52,317 bases of DNA, taken from contig NZ_CALYOY010000013.1 in assembly GCF_945269915.1 (NCBI RefSeq), forward strand, positions 1-52,317. Reading direction: 5' to 3'. The DNA is from an uncultured Bifidobacterium sp. (GTDB lineage Bacteria; Actinomycetota; Actinomycetes; Actinomycetales; Bifidobacteriaceae). Both the position numbers and the translations under genes were made by a program. Positions 8,220-16,370 of the stretch are shown here, in pieces. Under the pieces are notes generated by a model. It was not told the origin of the DNA. It made no database searches and was given only the letters and a program-made list of their open reading frames with translations. The number at the start of each line of letters is the position of its first letter. Positions within the stretch are counted from its first letter, which is position 1.

Positions 8220-9569
8220 ATGATGAATCAAATGGTAACCAAGGGGGTCGGTCTTCTGGCGGCCCTGACCTTGTCGGTTGGTGCCCTTGCGGGATGCGGT
8301 TCCTCGTCTTCATCCGGAGACGACAAGGCCGATGCGGGCAAGGTGTTCTTCATGAACTTCAAGCCCGAGGCAGCGGATCAGTGGAAGGACATCGCTGACG
8401 AGTACACCAAGGAGACCGGCGTAAAGGTCGATGTGCAAACCGCCGCTTCCGGCACCTATGAGCAGACGCTCAAGTCGGAGATCGCAAAGTCACAGCCTCC
8501 GACACTCTTCCAGGTCAACGGCCCTGTGGGTCTGTCGAGCTGGAAGTCCTACACGGCCGACATGTCCAAGAGCGAGGTTTACAAGCAGCTCAACAACAAG
8601 GACCTGGCCCTGAAGTCGGACGATGGTTCCCAGGTGCTCGGTGTCCCCTATGCCATGGAGACCTATGGGTTGATCTACAACAAGGACATCCTCGGCAAAT
8701 ACATGAAGCTCTCGGATGCCAGGGTCAAGTCCGTCAAGGAAATCGACTCCTTCGAGAAGCTCAAGGAGGTGGCCGACGGTATCCAGCAGCATAAGGATGA
8801 ACTCGGTGTCAAGGGTGCGTTCACGTCCGCAGGGTTCGATTCCAGCTCCGATTGGCGCTTCAAGACCCACCTGGCCAACATCCCCCTCTACTATGAGCTG
8901 AAGGATGAGAACGTCAAGGCACAGCCCGAGACCGTCAAGGGCACATACATGCCTCAGTTCAAGCAGATTTTCGATCTGTACCTGAAGGACTCCACCACCG
9001 ATCCCAAGCAGCTGAGCTCCAAGACCGGTGATGACGCCAACTCCGAATTCGCCCTGGGTGAGGCCGCACTGTACCAGAACGGGACCTGGGCATGGTCGGA
9101 CCTGGAGAAGGCGGGCATGGACAAGTCGAACGTGGGCATGATGCCCATTTACATCGGGGCACCCGGCGAGAAGAAGCAGGGACTGGCCACAGGATCCGAG
9201 AATTACTGGTGCATCAACAAGAAGGCCTCCAAGAAGGACCAGCAGGCCACTGAGAAGTTCCTGGCCTGGATGATCACATCCGAGAAGGGGAAGAAGGCCA
9301 TGAGTTCCGACATGGGCCTCACCACCCCTTTCAAGAGCTTCGACAAGGTCAAGTCCGACAACCCCCTGGTCGAGGAGGCCGTGAAGGACTCCAAGTCGGG
9401 CAAGGAGCAGGTCGGCTGGAACTTCACCATGATGCCTTCCGAGCAGTGGAAGAACGATCTGGGCAACGCCATGCTGGAATATGCCCAGGGCACCGGTGAC
9501 TGGGACAAGGTCAAGAGCGCGTTTGTCGACAACTGGGCCAAGGAGTATCAGGCCAACCATAAGGCTTGA
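8220..9569 (+). CDS. ABC transporter sugar-binding lipoprotein (SBP1)
   Basis: Family-1 extracellular solute-binding protein, anchored in the membrane by lipid. The signal peptide ends in LSVGALAGC, with the lipobox cysteine at Cys26; a Ser-rich linker follows. The mature protein has the fold expected of maltose/oligosaccharide-binding proteins (about 420 residues). Two ATGs stand in tandem at 8220 and 8223; AAAGG at 8211 suits the second slightly better. It is paralogous to the two binding proteins at 14.9 and 16.4 kb, sharing blocks such as SGTYEQTLKSE and the C-terminal MLEYAQGTGDWDKVKS. The permease genes follow after a large hairpin. The ligand is unknown; the context suggests an oligosaccharide containing glucose or fructose. 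Confidence 0.93.
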   Translation: MMNQMVTKGVGLLAALTLSVGALAGCGSSSSSGDDKADAGKVFFMNFKPEAADQWKDIADEYTKETGVKVDVQTAASGTYEQTLKSEIAKSQPPTLFQVNGPVGLSSWKSYTADMSKSEVYKQLNNKDLALKSDDGSQVLGVPYAMETYGLIYNKDILGKYMKLSDARVKSVKEIDSFEKLKEVADGIQQHKDELGVKGAFTSAGFDSSSDWRFKTHLANIPLYYELKDENVKAQPETVKGTYMPQFKQIFDLYLKDSTTDPKQLSSKTGDDANSEFALGEAALYQNGTWAWSDLEKAGMDKSNVGMMPIYIGAPGEKKQGLATGSENYWCINKKASKKDQQATEKFLAWMITSEKGKKAMSSDMGLTTPFKSFDKVKSDNPLVEEAVKDSKSGKEQVGWNFTMMPSEQWKNDLGNAMLEYAQGTGDWDKVKSAFVDNWAKEYQANHKA

Positions 9570-9613
9570 GACTCTCGATCCTGTTCCCGCAAGTGGTCGT
9601 GTGAGTTGACTCG

Positions 9614-9657
9614 GTCCTGCACGCCTTCCGGCCTTTGGCGCGGAAGGGGTGCAGGAC
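9614..9657 (+). promoter_or_regulatory. Large intercistronic hairpin between SBP1 and permease genes
   Basis: A 17-bp stem with one mismatch (9614-9630 with 9641-9657), extended by GCC/GGC around a TTT tip. No U-tract follows, so it is more likely a processing or 3'-end-protecting structure that keeps binding-protein mRNA in excess over permease mRNA, as described for malE and related operons, than a full terminator. Confidence 0.65.
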
Positions 9658-9690
9658 AATCTGAACAGCGGGGATCGAGGAAGGATATAC

Positions 9691-10545
9691 ATGGTTTCGA
9701 TGGTTGGTAGGTCTGTTCGTAGGTGGTGGGGGTTGTTTACGTTGCCTACGGTGTTGGCTTTTGTTGTTGGTTTTGTGGTGCCGTTTGTGATGGGTGTGTA
9801 TTTGAGTTTCTGTCGGTTCACGACGGTGACGGATGCGCGGTTCATTGGTCTGGGGAATTACCGGGCGGCCTTGTCGGATGGTGAGTTCTGGCATGCGTTG
9901 GTGTATACGGTGGCGTTCACGGTGGTGACGACGTTGGTGGTCAATGTCGTGGCTTTCGCGGTGGCGTTCCTGTTGACGAAGGCGATCCGCGGGGCGAATG
10001 TGTTCCGTTCGGTGTTCTTCATGCCGAACCTGATCGGCGGGATCATCCTGGGGTATATCTGGTTGTTGCTGCTCAACGGGGTGTTGGCCCATTGGGGTCG
10101 TTCGATCACGTATTCGGGTGTGTATGGGTTCTGGGGGATGGTGATGTTGTATTGCTGGCAGCAGATCGGCTATATGATGATCATCTATATCGCGGGTCTG
10201 CAGGCTCTTCCCGGTGATGTGATCGAGGCGGCGCAGGTCGATGGCGCCAATGGGCGGCAGACCTTGTTCCGGGTGACGTTGCCGTTGATGATGCCCAGTA
10301 TCACGGTGTGTTCCTTCCTGACGGTGACGAACGGGTTCAAGATGTTCGACCAGAACCTGGCGTTGACCAACGGGGCCCCGTCGAACACGTCCGAGTTGTT
10401 GGCGCTGAACATCTACCGGACCTTCTACGGCAGGACCGGTTTCGAGGGTGTGGGCCAGGCCAAGGCGGTGGTGTTCTTCGTGATCGTGGCGGTGATCGCG
10501 GTGTTGCAGAACAGGTTGACGACCAGCAGGGAGGTGTCGGCATGA
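9691..10545 (+). CDS. Sugar ABC transporter permease, MalF-like, copy 1
   Basis: A 284-aa inner-membrane permease with about six transmembrane segments and the cytoplasmic EAA loop (EAAQVDGANGRQTLFRVTLP) that docks the ATPase. Start ATG 9691 has AGGAAGG upstream. It overlaps the next permease by 4 nt (ATGA at 10542-10545), so the two are translationally coupled. From its second base it belongs to a 1,704-bp direct repeat with 17823-19526, and its protein is the same as copy 2 apart from the initiator codon. The first 40 or so codons end almost only in T or G, unlike neighbouring genes. No ATPase gene is in the window. Confidence 0.93.
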   Translation: MVSMVGRSVRRWWGLFTLPTVLAFVVGFVVPFVMGVYLSFCRFTTVTDARFIGLGNYRAALSDGEFWHALVYTVAFTVVTTLVVNVVAFAVAFLLTKAIRGANVFRSVFFMPNLIGGIILGYIWLLLLNGVLAHWGRSITYSGVYGFWGMVMLYCWQQIGYMMIIYIAGLQALPGDVIEAAQVDGANGRQTLFRVTLPLMMPSITVCSFLTVTNGFKMFDQNLALTNGAPSNTSELLALNIYRTFYGRTGFEGVGQAKAVVFFVIVAVIAVLQNRLTTSREVSA

Positions 10546-11395
10546 GTGAGCGTATCAGGCATTCGTGGTTGTGGACGGTTCTGTTCACGGTGGTCTCCCT
10601 GTTGTGGGTGTTCCCGATCGTGCTGGTGGTGGTCAATTCCTTCAAGAACAAGGCGTATATCTCTCGTGACGCGTTCTCGGTCCCGCGGGGCCGGGCCTTC
10701 GTGGGGTTGGATAACTACGCGCGGGGGATCGAGCGGACGAACCTGTTGGCGAGCTTCGGCTGGACCGTGGTGGTCACGGTGGGTTCGGTGGCCCTGATCC
10801 TGTTGTGCACGTCCATGTGCGCCTGGTGGATCGTGCGGGTGGGCAACCGGGTGGCGAGGTTCCTGTACCTGTTGTTCCTGTTCAACATGATCGTGCCGTT
10901 CCAGATGGTGATGTTCACGCTTTCCAAGCTTGCGGACATGCTGGGGCTGAACACGCCCTGGGGGTTGTGGATCGTGTATCTGGGGTTCGGCGCCGGTCTG
11001 GCGGTGTTCATCTTCACGGGTGTCGTCAAGGGCATCCCGGTGGAGCTGGAGGAGTCGGCCATGATCGACGGGGCGAGCATCCCGCGCACCTTCTTCGGGA
11101 TCGTGGTGCCCATCATGCGTCCCTCGATCGTGTCGGTGGCGATCCTGGAGGCGATGTGGATATGGAACGACTTCCTGCTGCCCTACCTGACCCTGGACAT
11201 GCGTAAGTACAAGACCATGAGCATAGCGATCCAGTACCTCAAGGGCGGGTACGGCAGCGTGGACATGGGGGCCATGATGGGATGCCTGGTCCTGGCCATC
11301 ATCCCCATCATCGTCTTCTACCTCGTCTGCCAACGCTACATCATCAGCGGCGTCCTCGCCGGCGCCGTCAAAGGATAACCACACACAGGAACCAG
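9692..11395 (+). repeat. 1,704-bp direct repeat, copy 1 (two permease genes)
   Basis: From the second base of the permease start codon to 17 nt past the second permease stop, this block matches 17823-19526 with a constant offset of 8,131 bp; I saw no substitution or indel, and open frames on all six frames inside the block have the same lengths and translations in both copies. Flanks on each side are unrelated. Confidence 0.95.
10542..11378 (+). CDS. Sugar ABC transporter permease, MalG-like, copy 1
   Basis: A 278-aa membrane permease with an N-terminal segment and about six transmembrane helices. The EAA loop reads EESAMIDGASIPRTFFGIVVP. The ATG at 10542 overlaps the stop of the preceding permease; the longer open frame from 10308 is just overlap with that gene. 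With its partner it forms the channel for a binding-protein-dependent importer. Codons at the 3' end are almost all C-ending, in contrast to the T/G-ending start of the pair. It is identical to the gene at 18673. Confidence 0.93.
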   Translation: MSERIRHSWLWTVLFTVVSLLWVFPIVLVVVNSFKNKAYISRDAFSVPRGRAFVGLDNYARGIERTNLLASFGWTVVVTVGSVALILLCTSMCAWWIVRVGNRVARFLYLLFLFNMIVPFQMVMFTLSKLADMLGLNTPWGLWIVYLGFGAGLAVFIFTGVVKGIPVELEESAMIDGASIPRTFFGIVVPIMRPSIVSVAILEAMWIWNDFLLPYLTLDMRKYKTMSIAIQYLKGGYGSVDMGAMMGCLVLAIIPIIVFYLVCQRYIISGVLAGAVKG

Positions 11396-11397
11396 AC

Positions 11398-11440
11398 AGG
11401 ACCGGCCCCGGTGTATCGTCAGGATAACCGAGCCGGTCCT
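11398..11440 (+). terminator. Stem-loop after permease copy 1
   Basis: AGGACCGGC (11398-11406) pairs with GCCGGTCCT (11432-11440) around a 25-nt loop; the tail is only TCC. It is probably a weak terminator or processing site ahead of the DUF624 gene. It begins 3 nt after the end of the direct repeat. Confidence 0.45.
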
Positions 11441-11472
11441 TCCATACCCGGCACCACACCCCGGAGGCGATC

Positions 11473-12072
11473 ATGAACTTCCTTTCACCGGACTCCGGTT
11501 TCATGCGCGGCTTGTCCGATGCCATAGACGCCATCTGGATCAACCTCCTGATGGTGGTCACCAGCCTGCCTTTGGTAACGGTGGGTGCCGCCTTGGCGGC
11601 GGGGCATGACGCGGCAAGGCGAATGCTGGAAGGCCAGGGGAACGTCACGGCTAACTACTTCAGGGCCTTTAAGGCGAACTTCGCCAAGGCCACCCTGATC
11701 TGGCTGGTGTTCGGCCCGACCCTGGCTGTCCTGGTCTTCTCCTGGGTGGTCTTGCAGATCCCCCTGCTCCTGATCGTCAAGTTCGCCTTCAGTATCGTCT
11801 GGATCATCGGTTTCGAGTGGGTGTGGGCCCTGCAGGCCAGGTTCGAGAATTCCGTCGGGCGCACACTCTTGAATGCCATGGTTTTCGGCGTGGTCGGATG
11901 GATCAGGACCCTGGCCATGGTGGCCATGGACCTGTGCTACCTGGCTCTGGTTGCGGCATCATGGTTCTACATGCCTCAGGGGCTCTTCCTCCTGGCCATT
12001 CTTGGGTACGGGACCCTGATCACGCTGCACACCCCTCTCCTGAATGGGGCTCTTGCGCGGTACGTGTCCTGA
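11473..12072 (+). CDS. YesL/DUF624 family membrane protein
   Basis: A 199-residue integral membrane protein with about five hydrophobic segments, matching the DUF624 (YesL) family that is regularly encoded with family-1 sugar ABC importers and glycosidases. Features are the N-terminal FMRGLSDAIDAIWINLL and a C-terminal TLHTPLLNGALARY. GGAGG lies 7 nt before the ATG. The molecular role of the family is not established; association with oligosaccharide uptake is from genomic context. It sits between the permease genes and the second LacI regulator. Confidence 0.8.
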   Translation: MNFLSPDSGFMRGLSDAIDAIWINLLMVVTSLPLVTVGAALAAGHDAARRMLEGQGNVTANYFRAFKANFAKATLIWLVFGPTLAVLVFSWVVLQIPLLLIVKFAFSIVWIIGFEWVWALQARFENSVGRTLLNAMVFGVVGWIRTLAMVAMDLCYLALVAASWFYMPQGLFLLAILGYGTLITLHTPLLNGALARYVS

Positions 12073-12155
12073 TTCCCGGTGAAAGGGGACTTTACCTATC
12101 GCCCGGGTCCGGGGCTGAGGCGGAAAGTTGTGCCGCGCGATTAGGATTGGACAGC

Positions 12156-13199
12156 ATGGTCACATTGCAGGATGTCGCACGGGAAGCAGGCGTTTCGATT
12201 GCCACGGCATCCTGGGCGGTCAATGACAACAAGAATGTCAGGATACCGGAATCGACCAGGAAGAAGGTCAGGAAGGTCGCCGAAGACCTGGGGTATCGGC
12301 AGAATGCGATGGCTCGGAGTCTGGCCAGGGGGCGCTCCGACCTGATAGGGTTCGTCAGCGACGGCGTGGCCACGTCGCCATTTGCCGGCCAGGTTATTCA
12401 GGGTGCGCAGGATGAGGCATGGCGGAACGGCAAGATACTGCTCATCGTCGATACGCATGGCGATCCAAGCATAGAACGCAGGGCCTGTGCTTTTATGCTG
12501 GAGCGCCAGGTTGAGGGAATCGCCTACTCGTCATGGGTGCATCATGAGGTCCAGCCTCCACGCGATCTTGGCAATGTCAACGCGGTTCTGGTCAACTGCT
12601 TTGACAAGAGGGGGCGTTTTCCCGCCGTTGTCCCCGATGAGGTCCAGGGCGGACGTACCGCCACGGAGCTACTGATTGAAGCGGGACACAGGAGAATAGC
12701 CTTCGTCAATGATGTCGGAGTCTCGCCTGCTTCGAAGGGGCGACTGCAGGGGTACAAGGAGGCTCTTGCCCATGCAGGGGTGGCTTTTGACCCGGACCTG
12801 GTCCTTCAGTGCAGGGCTGACCAGGACGGTGGTTATGGGGTGATGCGGCAGGTTCTGCAAACGCAGGCCACGGCGGTGTTCTGCCACAACGACAGAACAG
12901 CCATGGGTCTGTATGACGCCATGCGTGAGCGCGGACTGCATGTGCCCGATGATCTTTCAGTCGTGGGATTCGACAATCAGGAACTAATTTCGGCCCATCT
13001 CCATCCGGCCCTTTCAACCGTCGGTCTGCCCCAGTATGAGCTGGGTGTTCTCGGCATCCGTACCCTCCTTCAGTACCAGGAGCGACGAACAGAAGGCGCG
13101 ACCAAGAAGGGGGAGGGTGTCAACAAGCCTTTCTACGAGCCCATACGAGTGGTCTGCCCACCTGTCCGCCGGAGCTCAGTCAAGCCCATAGCCGACTAG
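12156..13199 (+). CDS. LacI-family transcriptional regulator 2
   Basis: A 347-aa repressor. The helix-turn-helix starts at residue 2 (VTLQDVAREAGVSIATASWAV); the effector domain contains HRRIAFVNDVG and SVVGFDNQELIS. The frame is open upstream to 11817, but that part overlaps the DUF624 gene, so the ATG at 12156 (AGGA 9 nt upstream) is used. The recognition helix has Ser-Ile-Ala-Thr-Ala-Ser-Trp, with Trp where Arg is common, so its operator may differ from that of the first LacI protein. The nearest downstream promoters (13.2 and 14.8 kb) both carry TAAGYGCTTA, the likely target (inference). Confidence 0.9.
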   Translation: MVTLQDVAREAGVSIATASWAVNDNKNVRIPESTRKKVRKVAEDLGYRQNAMARSLARGRSDLIGFVSDGVATSPFAGQVIQGAQDEAWRNGKILLIVDTHGDPSIERRACAFMLERQVEGIAYSSWVHHEVQPPRDLGNVNAVLVNCFDKRGRFPAVVPDEVQGGRTATELLIEAGHRRIAFVNDVGVSPASKGRLQGYKEALAHAGVAFDPDLVLQCRADQDGGYGVMRQVLQTQATAVFCHNDRTAMGLYDAMRERGLHVPDDLSVVGFDNQELISAHLHPALSTVGLPQYELGVLGIRTLLQYQERRTEGATKKGEGVNKPFYEPIRVVCPPVRRSSVKPIAD

Positions 13200-13238
13200 T
13201 GGGTGCCAGAACGATTCCTTAGGGTTGGAGGCTCGCAT

Positions 13239-13266
13239 TTGACTTTCGGTGTAAGGAATCTATAAT
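13239..13266 (+). promoter_or_regulatory. Promoter of the GH32 gene
   Basis: TTGACT (13239-13244), a 16-nt spacer, then a perfect TATAAT (13261-13266). The operator-like TAAGTGCTTA starts at the last base of the -10 element. Confidence 0.75.
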
Positions 13267-13283
13267 AAGTGCTTAATCGCTTA
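13266..13283 (+). promoter_or_regulatory. Operator-like TAAGTGCTTA plus half-site before GH32
   Basis: TAAGTGCTTA (13266-13275) differs at one base from the perfect palindrome TAAGCGCTTA at 14837; a further half-site CGCTTA follows at 13278-13283. It covers the transcription start region, so a repressor bound here would block the GH32 promoter. Confidence 0.55.
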
Positions 13284-13335
13284 AACAGAGCAGTCGAAAG
13301 CGTTGTACTGAGATATGAGAACCCGAAAGGACATA

Positions 13336-14730
13336 ATGACGAAGCTGTACTATCAATTCCCTGGCACTTGGTTCGGTGATTGTATGCCCTTTGGGAAGGG
13401 CGATGAGTTCTACCTCTTCCACCAGCGTGATGATCGCGATCCTGTTCCCTTTGGTCAGCCTTTCGGCTGGTCGCTGGCTACGACCAAGGATTTCGTGCAC
13501 TATAAGGACTGCGGTATCGCTATACCTCGGGGAAGTGACCAGGACCAGGACCAGTTCATCTATGCCGGCAGCATCTTCCAAGCCGAGGGGCAGTACCACG
13601 CTTTCTACACTGGGTATAACCGGGATTATCCAGCCCAGGGCAAGCCCTCGCAGGTGCTGATGCATGCCGTCAGCGATGACCTCCAGCATTGGCGGAAGAC
13701 CCAGGACGCCCTGACCTTTACCCCTCAGGAGGGGTACGATCCTGACGATTGGCGTGACCCCTGGGTTATTCGTGATGAAGACAAGGACCAGTACCTTCTG
13801 GTGCTGGGTGCCAGGAAGCAGGGTCCGAAGACCAGGCAAAGCGGACGGACCGTGGCCTTCACCTCCAAGGATCTGAAGGACTGGCGATTCGAAGGCGACT
13901 TCTGGGCTCCCGACCTGTACACCATGCATGAGATGCCTGATCTGTTCAAGATGGGTGACTGGTGGTATCACATCGTTACCGAGTACAGCGACAAACACGG
14001 CATGATCTACAGGATGGCACCCAGCCTGGAAGGCCCGTGGACCGCCCCTGTCGACGACGCCTTTGATGGCAGTGCCTATTATGCCGGAAGGACCTTCGAG
14101 CTGAACGGCAAACGCGTCCTGTTCGGCTGGGTCGCCACCAAGGAACACGACGATGACACGAGCAATTATGAGTGGGGCGGTACATTCGTGCCCCATCAGA
14201 TCATGCAGCGTCAGGATGGTTCACTGGGCGTGCAGCCGGTGGACACCCTCTGGGAGTCCTTCGACGATCGGCGTGCCCTGCCTGATGTGAGCCTGGATTC
14301 ACCCGACAGGTGTTCGGAACAGGTCCTGGATGATCAGAGCGGTGACTTGATCAGCTTCGAGGCCGATGTCTCATTCTCTGCCGGTACGCGTGCCTTCGGT
14401 TTGCGTCTGTATGAAAACGAGCAGACCGGTGAATCGTACCAGTTCGATTTCAAGGTCGGTGAGAATCGTTATCTCTTTGAGGGGAACCCGAACTACCCCT
14501 GGTTCAGCAACATGAACATTGGGCTGGAAAGGCCCATAAGGCTCGAACCTGACACCGTGTACCACATGCAGCTTGTGGTCGATGACACCATAGCCACCTT
14601 ATATGTTGATGGTGTTGCCCTGAACGCCCGGGTGTACCGCCATTATGGGGACGGACTGAGTATGTTCGTCACCGAAGGCTCCATCAAGGTCTCGGGCATA
14701 TCCATCTCCAACACCTTGAAGGAGGTGTAG
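13336..14730 (+). CDS. GH32-like fructan/sucrose-active glycosidase, atypical active site
   Basis: A 464-aa cytosolic protein (no signal peptide) with the GH32 plan: an N-terminal five-bladed propeller and a C-terminal beta-sandwich (about residues 300-464). The RDP motif is present (WRDP, Asp141). The nucleophile motif, usually WMNDPNG, is replaced by WFGDCMPF (candidate Asp15), and the acid/base motif, usually ECPD, reads EMPD (Glu199). GH32 enzymes release fructose from sucrose, fructo-oligosaccharides or fructans; this variant may prefer another fructoside. The ATG at 13336 is chosen over 13315 for AAAGGA just upstream. A strong promoter with operator precedes it, and a binding-protein gene follows. 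Confidence 0.8.
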   Translation: MTKLYYQFPGTWFGDCMPFGKGDEFYLFHQRDDRDPVPFGQPFGWSLATTKDFVHYKDCGIAIPRGSDQDQDQFIYAGSIFQAEGQYHAFYTGYNRDYPAQGKPSQVLMHAVSDDLQHWRKTQDALTFTPQEGYDPDDWRDPWVIRDEDKDQYLLVLGARKQGPKTRQSGRTVAFTSKDLKDWRFEGDFWAPDLYTMHEMPDLFKMGDWWYHIVTEYSDKHGMIYRMAPSLEGPWTAPVDDAFDGSAYYAGRTFELNGKRVLFGWVATKEHDDDTSNYEWGGTFVPHQIMQRQDGSLGVQPVDTLWESFDDRRALPDVSLDSPDRCSEQVLDDQSGDLISFEADVSFSAGTRAFGLRLYENEQTGESYQFDFKVGENRYLFEGNPNYPWFSNMNIGLERPIRLEPDTVYHMQLVVDDTIATLYVDGVALNARVYRHYGDGLSMFVTEGSIKVSGISISNTLKEV

Positions 14731-14836
14731 TCACTTACCAAGAACCCATCAGGTAACCGGCATCCGTCGATGACGCAGTGGATGCCGGTGAGTACGATCC
14801 CACCACCCATGAAGCGTGAGTGGAGTCTTTTTAGCT

Positions 14837-14846
14837 TAAGCGCTTA
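14837..14846 (+). promoter_or_regulatory. Palindromic operator TAAGCGCTTA before SBP2
   Basis: A perfect 10-bp palindrome of LacI-operator type, with a second half-site ATAAGCG near 14867-14873. It is related to the site overlapping the GH32 promoter, suggesting control by the same regulator, probably the LacI protein at 12156-13199. Confidence 0.55.
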
Positions 14847-14857
14847 TCCATTTGTGA

Positions 14858-14885
14858 TTGAAGTGAATAAGCGTCCCGATAAAGT
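14858..14885 (+). promoter_or_regulatory. Candidate promoter of SBP2
   Basis: TTGAAG (14858-14863), a 16-nt spacer, TAAAGT (14880-14885). The operator palindrome lies just upstream and the half-site lies in the spacer. Confidence 0.4.
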
Positions 14886-14912
14886 AGTCGGTCTCAAAGC
14901 AATGGAGTGAAT

Positions 14913-16226
14913 ATGAGAAGAATCATGAAGGCCACGGCGGCAGTAGGCGTCCTGGTGCTGTCCGTCAGTGGGCTTGCCGCCTGCGGAGGGTCTCAGGAGA
15001 GCGCGGATAAGGGTCACGTGTACTATTTGAGCGCGAAACCCGAGCAGCAGGATGAATTCAAGGAGCTGGGCAAGCAGTTCACCAAGGATACGGGAATCCC
15101 CGTCGATATATCAGTGGCATCATCGGGTACTTATGAGCAGTCCCTGAAGAGCGAGCTGGCCAAATCGAATGCCCCCACCATGTTTGATGTCGATAACAAT
15201 GACTTCCAGAACTGGGGGGATTACTACAGTGACATGTCGGGCACCGGCATTTACAAGGATCTGAAGAACAAGGATTACGCACTCAAGCTCAATGACAAGG
15301 TCATTGCAGTGCCCTATGTCATGGAGCGCTACGGAATCATCTACAACAAGGCTTTGATGAAGCAGTATTTCGACGCAAAGTGGTCGAGCATCAAGTCCAT
15401 CAAGGAAGTGAACAATTTCAAGGCCTTGAAAACTGTCGCTGATGAGATCCAGGAGCATAAGGGGGATCTGGGCGTCAAGGGCGCTTTCAGCTCGGCAGGA
15501 TTCGACGCCAGCTCCAGCAAGCGCTTTGGGGATCAGCTCGCCCACATTCCCGTCTATTACGAGTACCGGGACCAGAATGCCGTGGAAGAGCCCCCGACCA
15601 TTTCAGGCAAGTACATGGAGAACTTCAAGAACATCTTCGACCTGTATCTGAAGGATTCGACCACCCCGCCGACCCAGCTGTCGAGTGCGACGATGGATGA
15701 CTCGAACAACGAGTTCGCCACCAAGCAGTCCGTTTTCCTGCAAAACGGTTCATGGGGGTACCCGCAGATAAAGGACCAGGATGTGCCCGATGGGGATATA
15801 GGAGTGCTGCCCATCTACATCGGTGTCCCCGGTGAGGAGAAGTCCGGTCTGACGGTCAGTTTCATGTACTTCGCCACCAACAAGAAGGCCTCCGACAAGG
15901 ATAAGAAGGCGACGGCGCAGTTCCTGGATTACTTCCTGAAGAACAACAACGCCAGGAAGATCGTGACTGACGATATGGGCTTCGAGACGCCTTTCAAGTC
16001 ATATGAGAAGGATGGCTTCAAGTCGAAGAACCCTGTTCAGCGGGCCAATGATGCCTACGCCAAGGCCGGTGATTACGATACGGTGATTCACCCGCTTCCC
16101 AGCGCCCAGTGGGTGGCTTCGCTCAGCGATGCCATGCTTGAGTATGCTCAGGGAACAGGTGACTGGTCCAAGGTCCAGAGTTCGTTCGTTGACGGCTGGG
16201 CCAAGGAGTACAAGACCACGCACTGA
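14913..16226 (+). CDS. ABC transporter sugar-binding lipoprotein (SBP2)
   Basis: A 437-aa family-1 solute-binding lipoprotein. The signal peptide is short and hydrophobic with lipobox LAAC (Cys24). The frame also contains GTG at 14907, but GGAG 5 nt before the ATG at 14913 and equal length with the next paralogue favour 14913. It shares most of its sequence blocks with SBP3 (LGKQFTKDTGI, DQLAHIPVYYEYRDQ, MGFETPFKSY, WSKVQS), so the two look like a tandem duplication, with SBP1 more distant. Ligand-facing positions differ, so the two probably bind related but distinct sugars and share one permease pair (inference). Confidence 0.93.
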   Translation: MRRIMKATAAVGVLVLSVSGLAACGGSQESADKGHVYYLSAKPEQQDEFKELGKQFTKDTGIPVDISVASSGTYEQSLKSELAKSNAPTMFDVDNNDFQNWGDYYSDMSGTGIYKDLKNKDYALKLNDKVIAVPYVMERYGIIYNKALMKQYFDAKWSSIKSIKEVNNFKALKTVADEIQEHKGDLGVKGAFSSAGFDASSSKRFGDQLAHIPVYYEYRDQNAVEEPPTISGKYMENFKNIFDLYLKDSTTPPTQLSSATMDDSNNEFATKQSVFLQNGSWGYPQIKDQDVPDGDIGVLPIYIGVPGEEKSGLTVSFMYFATNKKASDKDKKATAQFLDYFLKNNNARKIVTDDMGFETPFKSYEKDGFKSKNPVQRANDAYAKAGDYDTVIHPLPSAQWVASLSDAMLEYAQGTGDWSKVQSSFVDGWAKEYKTTH

Positions 16227-16248
16227 CAGGAAGGCAGAAGTCCAGGGT

Positions 16249-16283
16249 GGGGGCGTTCCGTCGGATTCCCGCAGAACGTCCCC
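16249..16283 (+). promoter_or_regulatory. Intercistronic stem-loop between SBP2 and SBP3
   Basis: GGGGGCGTTC (16249-16258) pairs with GAACGTCCCC (16274-16283), 10 bp including one G-T, 15-nt loop, no U-tract. It is probably an mRNA processing or stability element separating the two binding-protein messages. Confidence 0.5.
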
Positions 16284-16370
16284 GCCGGCCCTACCGGTGC
16301 AGCGGTTGATGGCGAGGTACTCATTGTCGAGTGCCGTGACTGATTCCAAAGGAAAGGGATGAGGTGCGAG

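Noticed and set aside
10425-11648. Long His/Asp/Gln/Arg-rich minus-strand frame opposite the permeases
   Set aside because: Composition is an artefact of hydrophobic codons read backwards; it recurs in the second copy only because the DNA is duplicated.
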